From Mytilus galloprovincialis (lineage: Eukaryota; Mollusca; Bivalvia; Mytilida; Mytilidae), in contig NC_134850.1 of the NCBI RefSeq assembly GCF_965363235.1, positions 38,622,602 through 38,686,601 of the forward strand: a stretch of DNA of 64,000 nucleotides. The letters run 5' to 3'. The notes under the pieces were generated by a model. The model had not been told where the DNA came from, did not search any database, and saw nothing but the letters and a program-made list of their open reading frames with translations. A program made the position numbers and the translations under genes. Of this stretch, positions 13,101-28,100 are shown piece after piece (position 1 is the stretch's first letter; each line of letters starts with the position of its first letter).

Positions 13101-16100
13101 GCATAAGATGATGTTTTTTTAAAACATCTCATAAAGGAAAATATAACTGGCATACAAAGAGAACTAAAATGACCCCAGAATAAGTTATCAATCATTCATT
13201 CTGCATGACAATCTATGTTAGATTCACCATGAACTAAAATTTGCTTCAAACCAACTTAAAATGTCTAAAACACATAAAAGATGATATATCATTTATCATT
13301 GAGCGAATAAATTTACGTATTTAAAAAAAATTACCTTTTCTTCATATATCTATGAACTAAGACAATGATGATTATTATAATAATCAGCAAACTTAGAACT
13401 ATCACTGGGATGGTCCAAATCTTGAAAGCACAATTAGGCTCATCTGGTGGACATCGACAATCATACGTGTTTACACCATCAATACATTCATATGGCTCCA
13501 GACATGGTGAACTCAGACATTCATCAATATTTTCTTCACAGTATACACCAGAATATCCAGGTAAACAAACACAGTCATAATACATGTCAAAACTTTCTGC
13601 TCTGCGAGTACTGGTGCAGGGGTAGTTACTGCCATTCTTTGCTGAAATAACAAAAAAAGGCAATCTAATTGATATTACATGGACAGTTTTTACATAGTTA
13701 TTTTTCACTTTATGCATTTGTATCTGGAATTCTTTTTAATCATTCTTTCATTTCTACTTCTTAAGGTTGTAACCTGTTATATATTCGCTGCATGCAGAGA
13801 TATTTCTTGTATCCTACTGAATGGAGTCTGATATAATGAAAGGATTAACAAAATGTATTTATTATTTGGTCTATCCTGCAATGTGTGATATGTCCATTTG
13901 CTTTTCATTGGGTTAATGATGGTGTTTACTACTTCCTCTCACCTAACAACAATGATTGATTGTTAATTATTAAGTTGAAATTAAATCTAGTTGATGTCAA
14001 GCAATATTCAATTTTTACTCATTATGATAAACATAATATTTCAAACAAGATAGGTGTTACCCCTGTTATTGGTCTTTCTTATGTTTTCGCTTTATTATAT
14101 TTCATTATTTCCATCAATACACGTATCTGAATTTTATTCAACTTACGATGACAAGATCCATCATTGTGACAAGGTGATTCCATCATGACAAACTGTATTG
14201 TTACTACAGCTGATGAAGAATTCATAGGATCTGAGACATACAATTTAACTACATCATATCCAGACACATTCATTGCCTGTTTGTAGGTCAATGTGGAATA
14301 AATCCAGGACATATCATCTTTGTCATGTGGTAATATTTCACTGAAATTACCACATGGTTCAGTGGCTACCTGGAAATAAAATGATAAAAATCATCAGTGG
14401 ACTAAAAAATGACTTGTATATTTCCCCCCCCCCCCCCCAATACAAATCAGTTTTAATATCATACATCTAAAGTAATATAAGGATGGAAGGCATTTGATTA
14501 TGGCCATCACCCATACAATTGCATTTTTATTTGCATACATAACCACACAGTTTGGCCTTTATGAGTAGTTGCCCTCACCCATACACAATTATTTATAATC
14601 CTTTTGGCTGTGTCTTAAAGGTCCCTTTCAAAAAAAGAAAACATTTTATAAAAAATAAATAATGTGGCATGTTTTCCCATTCATATTGAAAAACTAGTGG
14701 TTTTTTTTTATCAAATCTGATTGGGTGGCCAACATCATTGATGGTGCTTTTGTTATATTTCTTAAATAAATCAATTTTGTTATTCAAAGATGGTAAAAAA
14801 TGTTATGGTGACTTGAATAACACCGGTATCACTCAGATTACAATTCTACCTTGACAGGTAAGTTTGTATTTAGCCTATAAAATACTTATTTAGCCTTGAG
14901 AATTGAAAGGTCAGTTTCCCATTCATACAATAGAGGTTGATAAATTTGGCTTCATGCCATTTACCTTGTCCAAAATTAAGGTCACTTTATTGTTATTGTG
15001 ATATTGTTAAAGTACAAAAGAACCCTATATTCTGACCAATACTTAAAACTTTGTGCATCTTGATTTAATTGTTAAAAATCTGTTAATGTTGAATTTTAAG
15101 GGTTATTTTAGGCCTTTTAATTGCACATGGTAGTTTTTTTTATAGATATAAAAAAAACTATCTGCTTGACTGTTATAGAAATAGACTATGCTTGCAGGGT
15201 CTTGTTTTTTGTTTACACCAAATCTGACAGATTATTATTAAGTTGCAAAATATTTTAAATGAGAGCTGAAATTTTTCTATCTTTAAATGTGCATTGAACA
15301 ATGTTGAAGGTTAAAATAATCATAATGTGAACAAGAATGAAGAAAACATCTTGGTCCCAAAAAAAAACATCATCAACCAGGATATAATATTCCAAATTTT
15401 AATTCATTATACTGATATCAGTTGAAATCTCAAGCCACTATTTTGCATGTTTACAATGTAGGTCATGTCCCAACAGAAAATCAATGAATTTGACAGTACA
15501 ATGTACTCTTAGCACAAACACATAAGGTCACTGTGAAATAGACATCTAGGGCAAGAAACAGTCAGTTATGTCAAACCAGTTTGACTAGATGTGTCCTATA
15601 TTTTGACAATGTAAATGACATGAGGACCTGCATGGGTTTTTTAATATCTGTATTCTTTAAATTTTTAGGGCATTTTTCTTTTAATGGCCTTAAAAATAAC
15701 TCTCATTCTGTAAAGCAAATTTTCATGAAAATGATTTTACTATATAGTCTTTCTGTTACAAGATTATTTATCAATTATGCACATTGATCATTATCTTATC
15801 GGTATTGCATTACAGTTACCTAAGTTTCCTTTTTATTTTGCACATTTATTCTTTATACTTTTGCACCGCATTATTCTCTATTCTTTATTTTGTTGTTCAT
15901 TTTCTCTATTCTCTATTTTTTGTTGTTATTACATTTATTTTCTATTCTGTAAACCCCATTCTGACCCTTATAGGTAAACTTCTATTGTATGAATGGGATA
16001 AACTGACCTTTCAATTCTCAAGGCTAAATAAGTATTTTATAGGCTAAATACAAACTTACCTGTCAAGGTAGAATTGTAATCTGAGTGATACTGGTGTTAT

Positions 16101-19100
16101 TCAAGTCACCATAAAATATCCCCATGTTATATGAATGTAGCATTTATTCTTTAATTAATGAAGTTTTCCAAAAAGAAAATTAAGGTAATAGTGAGTTATA
16201 TACTTTAAGGTAAGGACTGCAATAAAAATATCACTGAATAATCATTATCAGGTTTTTTTCTCAAATATGCATTTGGCTAAGGAATAATTTCTACACCCCA
16301 GCCATTTTCATAGAAGTTCTTACATTCAAACTTTCTACACAATCATTAATATTCGGAATGGTTGTTTTTTCATGCAAGAAAAGCACTGCCCCATAACTTG
16401 GTTGATACACTTTCATTAAAAGATCTTGTTGTTCCACATCAAATGCTCCTATTACAGCAGTAAAATCATGTGTCCATTCATTCTTGTTAAATATTCTCTT
16501 CTGTTCTAAGTATACCTGCATATAAATGTATTTAAAAAAAATTTTAAGTATAAAATTATCAAGGTCATTAAATACTATATTTTAAAAGTTCTGAGGCTTC
16601 TTGTTTAACTGATGTAGGAAAACATTTTTTCTATCTAGTGTTTACCTTTTTTCAATGCAAAATTTCAAAATATAACTCAAAAACTGACATGCCAACCAGG
16701 GCTCCACTTGCACATTTTATCTTAAAATTAATCTGTCATCATTCATTTAAGATAGTGCTTTATAGAAGATATTTCAAGTAATTCTTGATGATAATTAATG
16801 TATTAACACCCTGGTCTTTTAAACAATCATTTGGTGAAATATGATAAGGGTTTCTTAAAAAAACACCCAGGAAATCTTTTTCTTACCAAAACTGGTTCTG
16901 TTGGATCTGATGATAAAATAGATTGACCATACTGGGTAAGGAATATTTCTGGTGGGTCATTAGAATCTATTATGGTAATGACAATTGTTGTTTCACTGCT
17001 GGCTGGAGGTATAACTATATCATCATTGGTCTGTACTTCCGTTAGGATGATTGTTAAGGTCTCAACACCTGAACAATCTGTACATGGTGTATACAGCAGT
17101 CTACAAAATAATATTCAAGAATATTGTTAAAATGACACCATACACTGCTCGTACTATTGCTTTTCAGTGTCTTGTAAACTGCATAATCTGAGTTTCAAAA
17201 TCCCAATTAGGCATATATTTTTAAAAGTTCACTTCATAATGATAAGGTGTACTTGGTCTCCAGTTGTGTTTGGATGGTACTGTACAAACTGCCATCTCTT
17301 TTAAAAAGGACAAAAATGGTCACACCATTTCAAATTTTCAAATCAACAATCAGATCAGTTTATAACTATAAAATTTACTTAAAAATGACCTGGTGACCTG
17401 AGGCAATTTTCAAACATGACCTTGTAACCCAAGGGGATAATCTATACTGCATCCAAACAGTATTTCTTTATATGATATATGCTATTCATTCATTACTGTT
17501 CTATTACAAGAGGCTTTTTACGGTCACCATCACCAATTTTTGGAATGTTTATTGTTTCAATAACAACATATTTTCAGTCTTAGAGCTGTAGATATGAGAA
17601 AATTCTTATAATCTGATATTTTATCAGTTGTGTCCTATTTCTGTGACATTTTGACATAAGTTTGGAATTGTATGGCGAGTGATGCATGCAAAGCAAGCCA
17701 TGTCTACCCTGTCAAAGCACCCCATCTCCCTCCTTGTTGAGTTCATGACACTCCTGCAAGTTTCTTGTTACCATGATTTGTATTCCTAATCTTATTATGA
17801 AATTTTTATATACATGAAGTTCTGTCGCCTTAATTTTGACCTTTCAGTAATATATTATTGGAAGAGTCACTTACATGCCATCTTTAAAAAGCAGTGTTTT
17901 TCCAAGAATGTTTGTTTGACTGCTGAGATAGAATGCAACCACATCACCTTCTTCATCTGTAGCCTCCAACTGGTATTGTAATGTACCTAAGAAATAGTAA
18001 AAAAATCATCATCATCAAGGGTTAAATATATGTCTTAGGAGAAATAAATTGGGAGTGTACAGGGGACACAGATAATGCCCCAGCCTGCATATCATATAAA
18101 GTGATAAAGGGACATTACTAAAGAACGGTAAAAGTGATGCTTCCCAAATTTGCACTTTATCTGAGTTTCCTGGTAATGAGTGTTGTTGAGTAGTCTTACA
18201 ACATTTGGGAGAGGCCAACTAAAAATGAAAAATTCAGCATTTTTTATGTTTGTAGAGGGGAATAACTCAAGAACAGTAGAAGAGACGCCCCCAATTTAGA
18301 ATTTGATCTGTATCATGTGGTAATTAGTATTGTATATAAGTTTCATTACATTTGGTTGAGTTAAACAAAAGTTCTGCAATTTTTCCAATATAAATGGACA
18401 TTATTATTAAACTCTATACTGGAGGCATCCAATGATAAACTTATCTGTGTTTTTAGGTAATAAGCATAGTCTATAAGTTTCATAAAATTTAGTTGAGGCA
18501 AACTAAAGTTAAGAGAACAGACACCAATTTTGAGACTTAAATCTTTTAACATTTACCTATATTAAGTATATATAATATGCTTTTATTATTTATGAGGGGG
18601 GATAGGACCTTTATTGGGACTCCAGGATCAGGTGTTTTGAGATTGACCCTTTCGGTATTGGGGAATTCTTTTTTGAATTTTGGGATGTAGGGATTTAAAT
18701 TTATTTAAATTAGGACCTCAGGATTTTCTGTTTTTAAGCCCGGGATTTCGGGATCAGGACCTCTCCTACCCCTCTCATTTATTGCAGAAATTTTTCCTTC
18801 TTTAAAAAATTAATGACTAGTTCACTGTAGCTCCTTACAATGTTTTTTTTTTTTTACAAACATCAAAACCAAAGTATTGGAAGAAATAGGAATTAATCAA
18901 TTTCTTTCTTTCGTCATCCCTTTCCATACACATTATCACAAGTTGTATACCTTCATCTTCTTTGATGGAAATAAACCTGTCACTGATGAGTGTTGGTGGA
19001 GAATTATACACCTTATTTGATACAATAAACACAGCAAATTGTGTCTCTTCTGAGAAATAGGAAACCGATTCATTAGTTTGGTTGATACCATCTACTTTTT

Positions 19101-22100
19101 CTCTCCATGTTTTACAAATCTAAAATATAAATGTATTTCACATTGATTATATAAATTACTACCTCGAATGTTATATTATCAGCAAAATGTCATACACAAA
19201 TTCTTGTTTGATTGGATATACTAGTAATACAGGAACAGATCAATGATTTTTCCGACAGTGGCCAATAACTGAAACTGTGTATGTGTTTTAAACATTTTTT
19301 TTGGGAGGGGGGGGGGGGGGGGGGAGCAATTATAAATCAACTTTATTTATTCTAATGTGTTCAAAGCTGTTTTAAATATGTTCAGCATTGAAACCAAAAC
19401 TACACAGGTTGGTCCCCCTAAAGTTTATTTTTTTAATAAATTATTAAAACAAAATACAAATTCTCTACATGGTAACATTTGCATAAAATGATAAATTATT
19501 CTACAAATTTGAGAAATATGAAAATGGATAAAAAAGTTGGTCAGGATGAGGTTGATTGATTCCTTTGTTTTCAGGAGGTTTAATGAATAATTTAGTGTCC
19601 AGATAATAATATAACCTGAACTGTCTTTGTGCCTTCTCCATCATCAACTTCTAATTCTGATGTTTCACCACAGGTCTTCCCTGTCAACTCCCACTGCTGT
19701 AGATCTAATCATCAAACAAAATATCAGAAGTTATCATAAATTTTGCACCAATTGACAGTAGACTTAAAATGTTTCACATATTGGTTAGTTTTAATTGGCA
19801 AAGTTAAGTTTTTTGAAGATAGTTTACTTTACTATATCATGAAATAGCTTCAGGTAAAATATTAATGCACTTTACATTTTTTTTATGATAAACATTTACT
19901 AATGATAAAAAAAAAGAAGATGTAGTGTGAGCTACTGCTTTAGTTTATACCTCAATCTTGCAATGGAGTGGAAGGAAATGTGTCACAGGGTAAAACTTAC
20001 CAATATGAATCTTGTTAGTAAAAAGGAATAAGCTTTGTTGGAAATTGCAAAGGAAAATACAAACAGAAATATTTTAAGAATATTTGATATTGACATACAA
20101 GTATTCCAATGAGCCAGAACTGTTCTGTTGTCTCTATTCTCGCCCACAGTATCAGGATATGTAATATTCATTGGTCCTGGCAAAGGTAGGTGACCAACTG
20201 GTATCACAGAAAATGTCATTACCATGGAATGTATTCTGGAAAAAAATATAAATAAAATATCCTAGTTATGTGGATTTTTAAGGATATATACCAATTCTGT
20301 GTGTTAAGAAAAAGACAGCTTATCATTTTGATTACTTAAAATTTTCCATTCAAAATTGGCAAAATAGTGTAACAGGCTCTATGGGACACTTTCTAGATAT
20401 ATAACTAGTGAAAGTGATAAGCCTTGGAAATAGGTCATTATTTCAATCTTGGTAATATGTAATAAGGCCAATTAAGATTTTAAGATGGTCTATAAAAAGG
20501 TTGCTGAATAAATGCACCTGTCAATCAAATATCAATTATTTTTCCTAAAAACTTATTAAAATCACAACAACCAACATTAGACATTGATAAGCATGGGCAG
20601 TGGTACTATAAGATAGAGAATGGAATATTTTAATGTCTACAACTAATTGATAAGGTACAATAGTTCAAGCTGTGATACCTTTTGTATAGTACTCTTTCAA
20701 CCATATCCTGTGTAGTTGCAGGGTTGACTATATAAGGTTGAAAATCAGGAGAGGAATCAGACCCATATTCTGTGGTTAGATCTTCATCAGATATTGGCTG
20801 AAGTACAATGGTCTGTCCCTCTACCAATCCTATTTATCAAATGTTTACATATAATTAAAAATTCAAACCTTAGGGAACACACAAAGTTTAAGATGTTATC
20901 GTTTTCAAGTTCAAACATTTATTGTAAAAAAACAAGATTTTTTAAAGTAGTAAAAATATAATCTCTTTCTTAAACAAATTCAAGAAGTAGAAATTACTCT
21001 AAATGTAGTTATCATTTAAGCTATCTGGTGTGTCTTCTATGTTCATGTGTTATTTTGTTACTATGGTTTTGTTTGGCAGTCATACACAATAAGAACAATC
21101 AGAAAATTTACAGTTAAATGTACTTGTTCAAATATTGTGATGCTTCTCAAGGAATGACACGTAAAATTTACATTGACTAGGGTAAAATGACATTTGCATG
21201 GCAATTGAGACTACACACAACTAATAAAATTTTATAAAAATGAAACATGAATATCTTATTGGCAAATCAATAAAAAAAATCTGCAAAAAGGTTGTTTATC
21301 GTTCTTTTGCATGTCAATTTTGTTTTAAATTTTAATTATGTATTATAAAGATTCCTAAAACAACTAGTACAAATTAATATTTCATTGAACTAAGGTTTAG
21401 TGTGACATTGATATTTGCTGAACTAGTATGCATTTTTCTTTCACAGCTAGCTGAAGCCAACTTACAGGTGCAGGATTTTTTTTGTGTTAAAAACCCATTG
21501 GTGACCTTCAACTGTTTTCTGCTCTCTGGTCAGGTTGTTGTCTTTTTGACACGTTCCCTGTTCCCATGCATTTTTAATTTTATAGTATATTTACCTTCAG
21601 GAGTCTTCACTACAATCATATTTGTATTTCGTTTTCTCCTTTTGGATCCTGTTTCAATAGACTGTACAAGTTCAATGGACTCCCCATGTTCAGAGGTCTT
21701 CAATACAGTTTTATCATTTGTAATTAGTATACTTCCTAATGACTTGTTAGTACAGAGTACTGCTTCATTACAAACTCTCATGGTCAGAAATAATGTTCGT
21801 CCTGGTTCCATATGGAAAATGCTAGTTTTGTTTTCAGCCAGCTGTGAAGATACAGTTTGTAGCTCTGACAGACGACTTACTTTGATGCCATCAAGTAACA
21901 AATATCCATCTTTGATAGAAGCTGATCCTGATACATTGTAACCAACCCAGGTACAAGGAAAAATATCATCTTTATTTTCATCTGTTCCAATACACAAATC
22001 TAAACAAAAAGTAGAGCGATTCATTTCATATATATACATAAAAAGCTGACATTTAAGGTCAAGTTTGCACCGGTACACTGGTCTAATTTCAAGTATTTTA

Positions 22101-25100
22101 AATTTAATGTAAAATTTACTGGTATTGGGTATGGATGTCTGCCTATAGTAGAATAGTAACATTAAGACTCTATTAGTCAATCTTTGGTACAAGTGTTGGT
22201 AAATTATTATCTTATTGATTTTTACCCTGCATCCATTTCAATTTATTGGTTTAATTAAGCTACATGGATTACTGATTTTGGTCTTGCACTTCAGTAAAAG
22301 ATGTCTTCACCAACAACCATTAAAAGAAATTTTGATATAAATAAACTGCAAGACACCAAAGTAAAACAAGAATTTAACCTGCAGATAAAGAACAGATTTC
22401 AGGTCCTAGAAGACACAATAGAAGAAACATCAGAACCAGCATCGATAAACAACAAATGGTTGAAAGTAGAAGAAATATACAAAGAAACCAGTGAAAAAGT
22501 TCTTGGCTATAAAAGACAAATACATAAAGAATGGATTACACAAGGAACATGGAAATTGATTGATGAAAGAAAAGAAATAAACAACAAACTCTGTCAGACT
22601 TATTCAGAAAGAATAAAAGATAAGCTGAGGAAGGAATACTCAGAATGCAATAAGAAAGTGAAGAAAGCAACACAAACTGACAAAAGAAAGTATACAGAAG
22701 ACCTTGCAAAAGAAGTAGAAAATGCTGCATCCAACCAGAGAAATGGACAGGTTGTAAAACAGCTATGCAACAAGAAAACTAATAAGAGCATGCCAATTAA
22801 AGACAAACAAAACAACACATTATCATCTGAAAAAGAACAAAAGGAAAGATGGAAAGAACATTTTCAAGAAGTTCTCAATAGAAAAGAACCAGAAAATACA
22901 GTTAGCATCGATATCACAGAAACACCATTAGAATTAGATATAGATCTTTATGCGCCAACCAAACTAGAAATCCAGAGAGCACTTAAAAGTTTAAGGAATA
23001 GAAAGGCACCAGGCATTGACCAATTAAATGATGAACTCTTTAAAGCTGATGCTAAGCAAACATCAGATATCCTTTACCCAGTTTTTAAAGAAATTTGGGA
23101 GAACAACATCATACCAGACAACTGGTCCGAAGGTGACATCATAAGGATACCAAAGAAAGGTGATCTTACTAATTGCAATAACTGGAGAGATATCACTCTT
23201 CTCTCTCTCTTCTCTCTATTCCTAGTAAAGTATTTTGCAAAATCCTAATTTCAAGAATTAAAACAGCTATAGACAGAACACTGCGACAAGAACAGGCAGG
23301 TTTTAGACAAGGACTAAGCTGTATAGACCACATATTTGTCCTCAGAAACATCCTTGAACAATGTGCAGAATGGCAAAGAAAAATAATCATCAACTTTGTA
23401 GATTTTGAAAAGGCTTTTGACAGCTTACACAGACAGGGATTATGGACCATCTTAAAAAGCTATGGAATTCCTGAAAAAATAACACAACTCATCAAAGCCT
23501 TCTACGACAACTTTAAATGCACTGTAGACTCTGACCCAGACACTAGTTTTTTGGTAAAATCTGGAGTGAGGCAAGGATGTGTGATGTCCTCTCTCTTGTT
23601 TATCATTGCAGTCGACTGGGTGATGAAATCAACAATGTCAAATACCAACAACGGAATAAGGTGGACACTCACTTCAAACCTAGAGGATATAGACTATGCA
23701 GATGATCTAGCATTAGTATCCCATACTGAAAATCAAATGAAAGAAAAAACGGAGAGATTAGAACAGAATGCCAGAATGATTGGTTTGAAAATCAACTCTA
23801 AGAAAACACAAATAATGACAGTAAACATGCTTAATAGACCAAACTGAAAATCTATAACAGCTGTGTAACATCAGTTTTACTTTATGGAGCTGAATACTGG
23901 AGAATGACCGAAAAAGACATTAACAGGTTATCCAGCTTTCATAACACCTGCCTACGTAGAATCATGAAGATATACTGGCCAAACAAAATAACTAATGAAG
24001 ATCTTCATAAGAAAACAAAAAGCTAAGATATTGAAACCACTCTGCTACAGAAAAGATGGAGATGGCTTGGTCATGTCCTAAGAAAATCACAAGGAGATAT
24101 GACCAAAGTTGCATTAAGATGGACACCAGAGGGAAAAAGGAAGAGAGGACGACCAAAAACAACATGGCGTAGAACAATAGAAACAGAGATGAAAGAGAGA
24201 GGTTACACCTGGGGAACTATTGAGAAAAAAGCAGAAAACAGAGAGGAGTGGCGGCAACTTGTCCTTGCCCTATGTGCCAAAAGGCATAACAAGGACTAAG
24301 TAAGTACTTCAGTAATATGGTTTTCATGCAAATAACATCCCTGTTTGACCAATGATCTGCCAAACCATCAGATTTGTCACTGTGACTTACCATATCTTTT
24401 TACAGACTTATCTTCACTAATAGTAAAAGTGAATCCTATACTTGTAGGATCCGTACTCTCCATGGCATCAACAGGAACTACTGATTCGTTAAATGGTCTG
24501 ACTTCTCCTAGGATAGTATTATTTAGGTTGTCTACTTCTGGTGGCTCTAACAGTACTACAACACCTTAAATGTAGATGTTAGCTCAAATTATCATCTTAT
24601 CAATTAATTATTGGTTGAATTGTTTTATTGCTGTTAAATGTAATTTCATAACAATTGACTATCATGTAAGCATGCATAAGTCTTCAAATTGATTTGTTGA
24701 ATGGTAGATACCCAAAACAGGGGCAGGGTCTTTCAATTTTTTTCATTAGAGAAATGTAGGAATGAATGTGATCACTATCATTGTTAATCTGTGCTCATTA
24801 TCAAGCTCATTAAATACCTTGCTGATATACATTTCATAATTAAATGTTAACAAGACCACGTCCACTGTATTTTTGTCCATCTGATGCGGTAAGCCTTTTT
24901 CAACTGATTTTTATAGTTCATTCTTACAATGCGTTCTTTTGTACTGTTATACCACTGTACCAGGTTAGGGTGAGGGTTGGGATCCCGCTAACATGTTTAA
25001 CCCCGCCACATTATTTATGTATGTGCCTGTCCCAAGTCAGGATCGAGCCTGTAATTCAGTGGTTGTCGTTTGTTTATGTGTTACATATTTGTTTTTCTTC

Positions 25101-28100
25101 ATTTTTTTACATAAATAAGGCTGTTAGTTTTCTCGTTTGAATTGTTTTACATTGTCTTATCGGGCCTTTTATAGCTCGCTATGCGGTATGGGCTTTGATC
25201 ATTGTTGAAGGCCGTACGGTGACCTATAGTTGTTAATGTCTGTGTTATTTTGGTCTTTTGTGGATAGTTGTCTCATTGGCAATCATACCACATCTTCTTT
25301 TTTATAAGAATGTGTCCCAAGTACATGGATGCCCCATCCGCACTATCATTTTCTATGTTCATTGGACCTTGGAATTGGGATAAATTCTTTAATTTGGCAT
25401 TATAATAAGAAAGATCATATCATAGGGAACATGTTTACTAAGTTTCAAGTTGATCAGATTTTGATGGCTTCTTTTCTACCCAAGCCAATGGAATACATAT
25501 ATAAGAATATTTGTCTTGGGCAATTTTATAATTTGACAAAATGCCGAAACGTATGTTATCACCAAAGGCTCCAGCAGCAAAGAAGACTAAGTATCTTGCT
25601 AAGTTCAACACTTCCTGGAAATCTGAATTTAACTGGTGCAAGGCCAGTGCCAAGGGTACAGACCATGCCTACTGCACTTCATGCAAAACTGACTTCAAAA
25701 TATGCTACGGTGGCCGCAATGATTTGACAAAACATATGGAGACAGCTAACCATCAGAAAGCCCACAACTCCATCAGCTCAACACCTTCTGTTAGTAGTAT
25801 GTTTAGTAGTGGTACCAAAGTTGACAATGTTGCTTATGCTGAGGTACTTTTCGCCAACTATATAGCTGAGCACAACTGTGCATTCCTGATGGCTGACCAC
25901 TTTACTGACCTTATCAAGGCTATGTTTCCAGACTCTCCAACTGCACAGAAGTTTGCCTGTAAGAGGACCAAGACAACCCACATCATCACACAAGCTTTAG
26001 CACCACACTGGGACAGTAAAGTAAATGACATGTGCCGTACCGAGAAATTCACAGTAATGATAGATGAGTCAAATGACAAAGGTGACAACAAGAAACTCAA
26101 CATCCTTGTACGTGTATACAACCAGACTTTACGTAAAGTGTCCACTCAGTTCTTTGGCATCCCAACCTGCAACATTGGAACCAGCTCATCAATATTCAAC
26201 TGCCTGAATCAGGTATTCATGTAAGTACATTTTCTACATTTCTAAAGTTTATTAAAATAATGTGGGTATACATCAGTGAGACAGCAAACCATGTACAAAA
26301 ATAATTAAGAGAAATCAAGAATGCATAATACAGTCTGAAAATTGTATCCTGTTTAGATATATTATTGTTGTAAAAATATTTTTTATTAAATAACTGAATG
26401 AAACTTGAACAGTTGAATAAAATTTAACATAATGAAAATTATTTGTCATATGATATACCTCACATGTACATTTATTTGTAAGTGATCAAGATGTTAATCT
26501 TTTTTTTTAATTTTTTCAGTGATAGAGACATTCCTTGGGCCAACTGCATTGGATTCTCATCTGACAACTGCAATGTGATGATAGGCAAGAACAACAGTGT
26601 CCTGACCCGTATTCAGCAGATGTCACCAAGTGTGTTCAACGTAGGGTGTGTTTGCCACTTAGCCAACCTCTGTGCACAGAAGGCCATCAAGACCCTGCCA
26701 TTGCCAGTTGATGACTTCTTAGTGGACATCTACTACCATTTCCATCATAGGTATCACATTGTAGTTATTATCTCTATAAATGTTTAAATAAAAAATTGTT
26801 CCAAATAAATTAATTTTATATACCTGTGTGCTAGTTAAGTTTTAAAAATGAAAAATAGTATTTCAAATTAAAGAATGTGACATGATTGCCAGTTTGTATG
26901 AGACAAATGTAATAATTTTATTTAATCAAATATTAAACTAACACTATGGTATTCAAATTTCTTTATTTTTAAATTTTATTTTTTCAGTTCGACTAGACGA
27001 GAGAATTACAAGCAGTTCCAAGAGTTCACAGAGACTGACCCAATGAAGATCATCAAGCACTGCAATACCAGGTGGTTGTCTTTAGAGAGGTGTGTTCAGC
27101 GTACCCTACAGCAGTGGCCAGCTTTGAAGAGTTACTTTCAGAGCCATGCAGAATGTGAGAAGCCAGGTCGTATCAACAGATGTATGCAGCACTTCACCAG
27201 TGACCAGATGTGGCTGTACTTTGCCTTCCTTGAGTTTGTCATGCCTATCCTGAATGACTTCAACGTGATGTTTCAGGTATTTTATTCTGATAATATGTAA
27301 ATTTTAAGGCATAATTTGAATATTTAAATTAAAATATGTGAGGTATAATTCAATGAGACAGCAACCCAAAGACAAAAATATGTCAACATACAGTATTCAA
27401 CAGTCTAGAGATGTCTATACAATATTTCAATATATTTAAACAATTCTTAGTCAGTACAAATTGTGAACGTTTCATTTTTGTCAATTGATATTAATAAATA
27501 TTTTAATTTGTAGGCTGGTGAGTCCATGATTGGTTACTTACACACAGAAATGGTGAGACTTCTTCGCAAGATGATGGGTAAATTTGTTACTACAATGACT
27601 ATCACAGCACAGTCAGACATCACAAAGGTAGACTTCAGGTGTAAAGACAACCAACACGACAACACCAGAATTGCAGTTGGTATGAAAGTTAGAGAGTTCC
27701 TAAGTGACAATGATGACCTAGCACCACAGACAGTCAGCAACTTTTTCAGGTATGTTTATTATGTGTTAACAAAGAAAAAATAATCTAGGGTATATGTTCA
27801 TGAGATAGTCCACAGAGAATACATGCAATACAAGAGAAAATAATCCCATCAGAAGTAATTGTTCATTACTGATTAGTTTCCATTTCAATTCACACAGAAT
27901 ATACTTGCTTAAGTGTATATCAAGTTTTGTACATTTTAATAAATGTTTAATTTCTATTTCAGTACAGTCAGGGAGTTCTATTGCACTATGACTGAAACCA
28001 TGATAAAGAAGTTCCCATTCCAAGACAAAGTTATCAGAGGCATCAGTTTTCTGAATCCACTCAGCAAAGACAAGTTATCTCCAGATGAAGGTGAGTTTTT

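Larger units (their letters stand above)
17016..25461. repeat. Large tandem duplication, proximal copy (8.45 kb)
   Basis: Matches 29247-37693 at an offset of 12,231, then 12,232. The single change I found is a T run of 13 here against 14 at 31074; the 18-G run, the LINE, all exons and all repeats agree. At 17016 this copy runs on into the rest of exon 24, so its left edge is ancestral; its right edge at 25461 is a breakpoint. Confidence 0.93.

Noticed and set aside
13365-13650. Plus-strand open frames opposite receptor exon 27
   Set aside because: Antisense shadows of the EGF and transmembrane coding sequence.
15581-16047. Three overlapping plus-strand open frames in the long inverted-repeat element
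   Set aside because: Low-complexity F/L/Y/I-rich translations of AT-rich DNA with no recognisable domain.
19304-19324. Long G run as a possible G-quadruplex regulator
   Set aside because: A single mononucleotide run in an intron; no evidence beyond composition, although it is a useful marker of identity between the duplicated copies.
21402-21941. 179-aa plus-strand open frame (and its copy at 33634-34173)
   Set aside because: Shadow of receptor exon 18 on the opposite strand; no start context, domain or splice support.
22298-24305. Reverse transcriptase as evidence of a retrovirus or LTR element
   Set aside because: There are no LTRs, gag, protease or integrase; a short target duplication, 5' truncation and the RT type fit a LINE.
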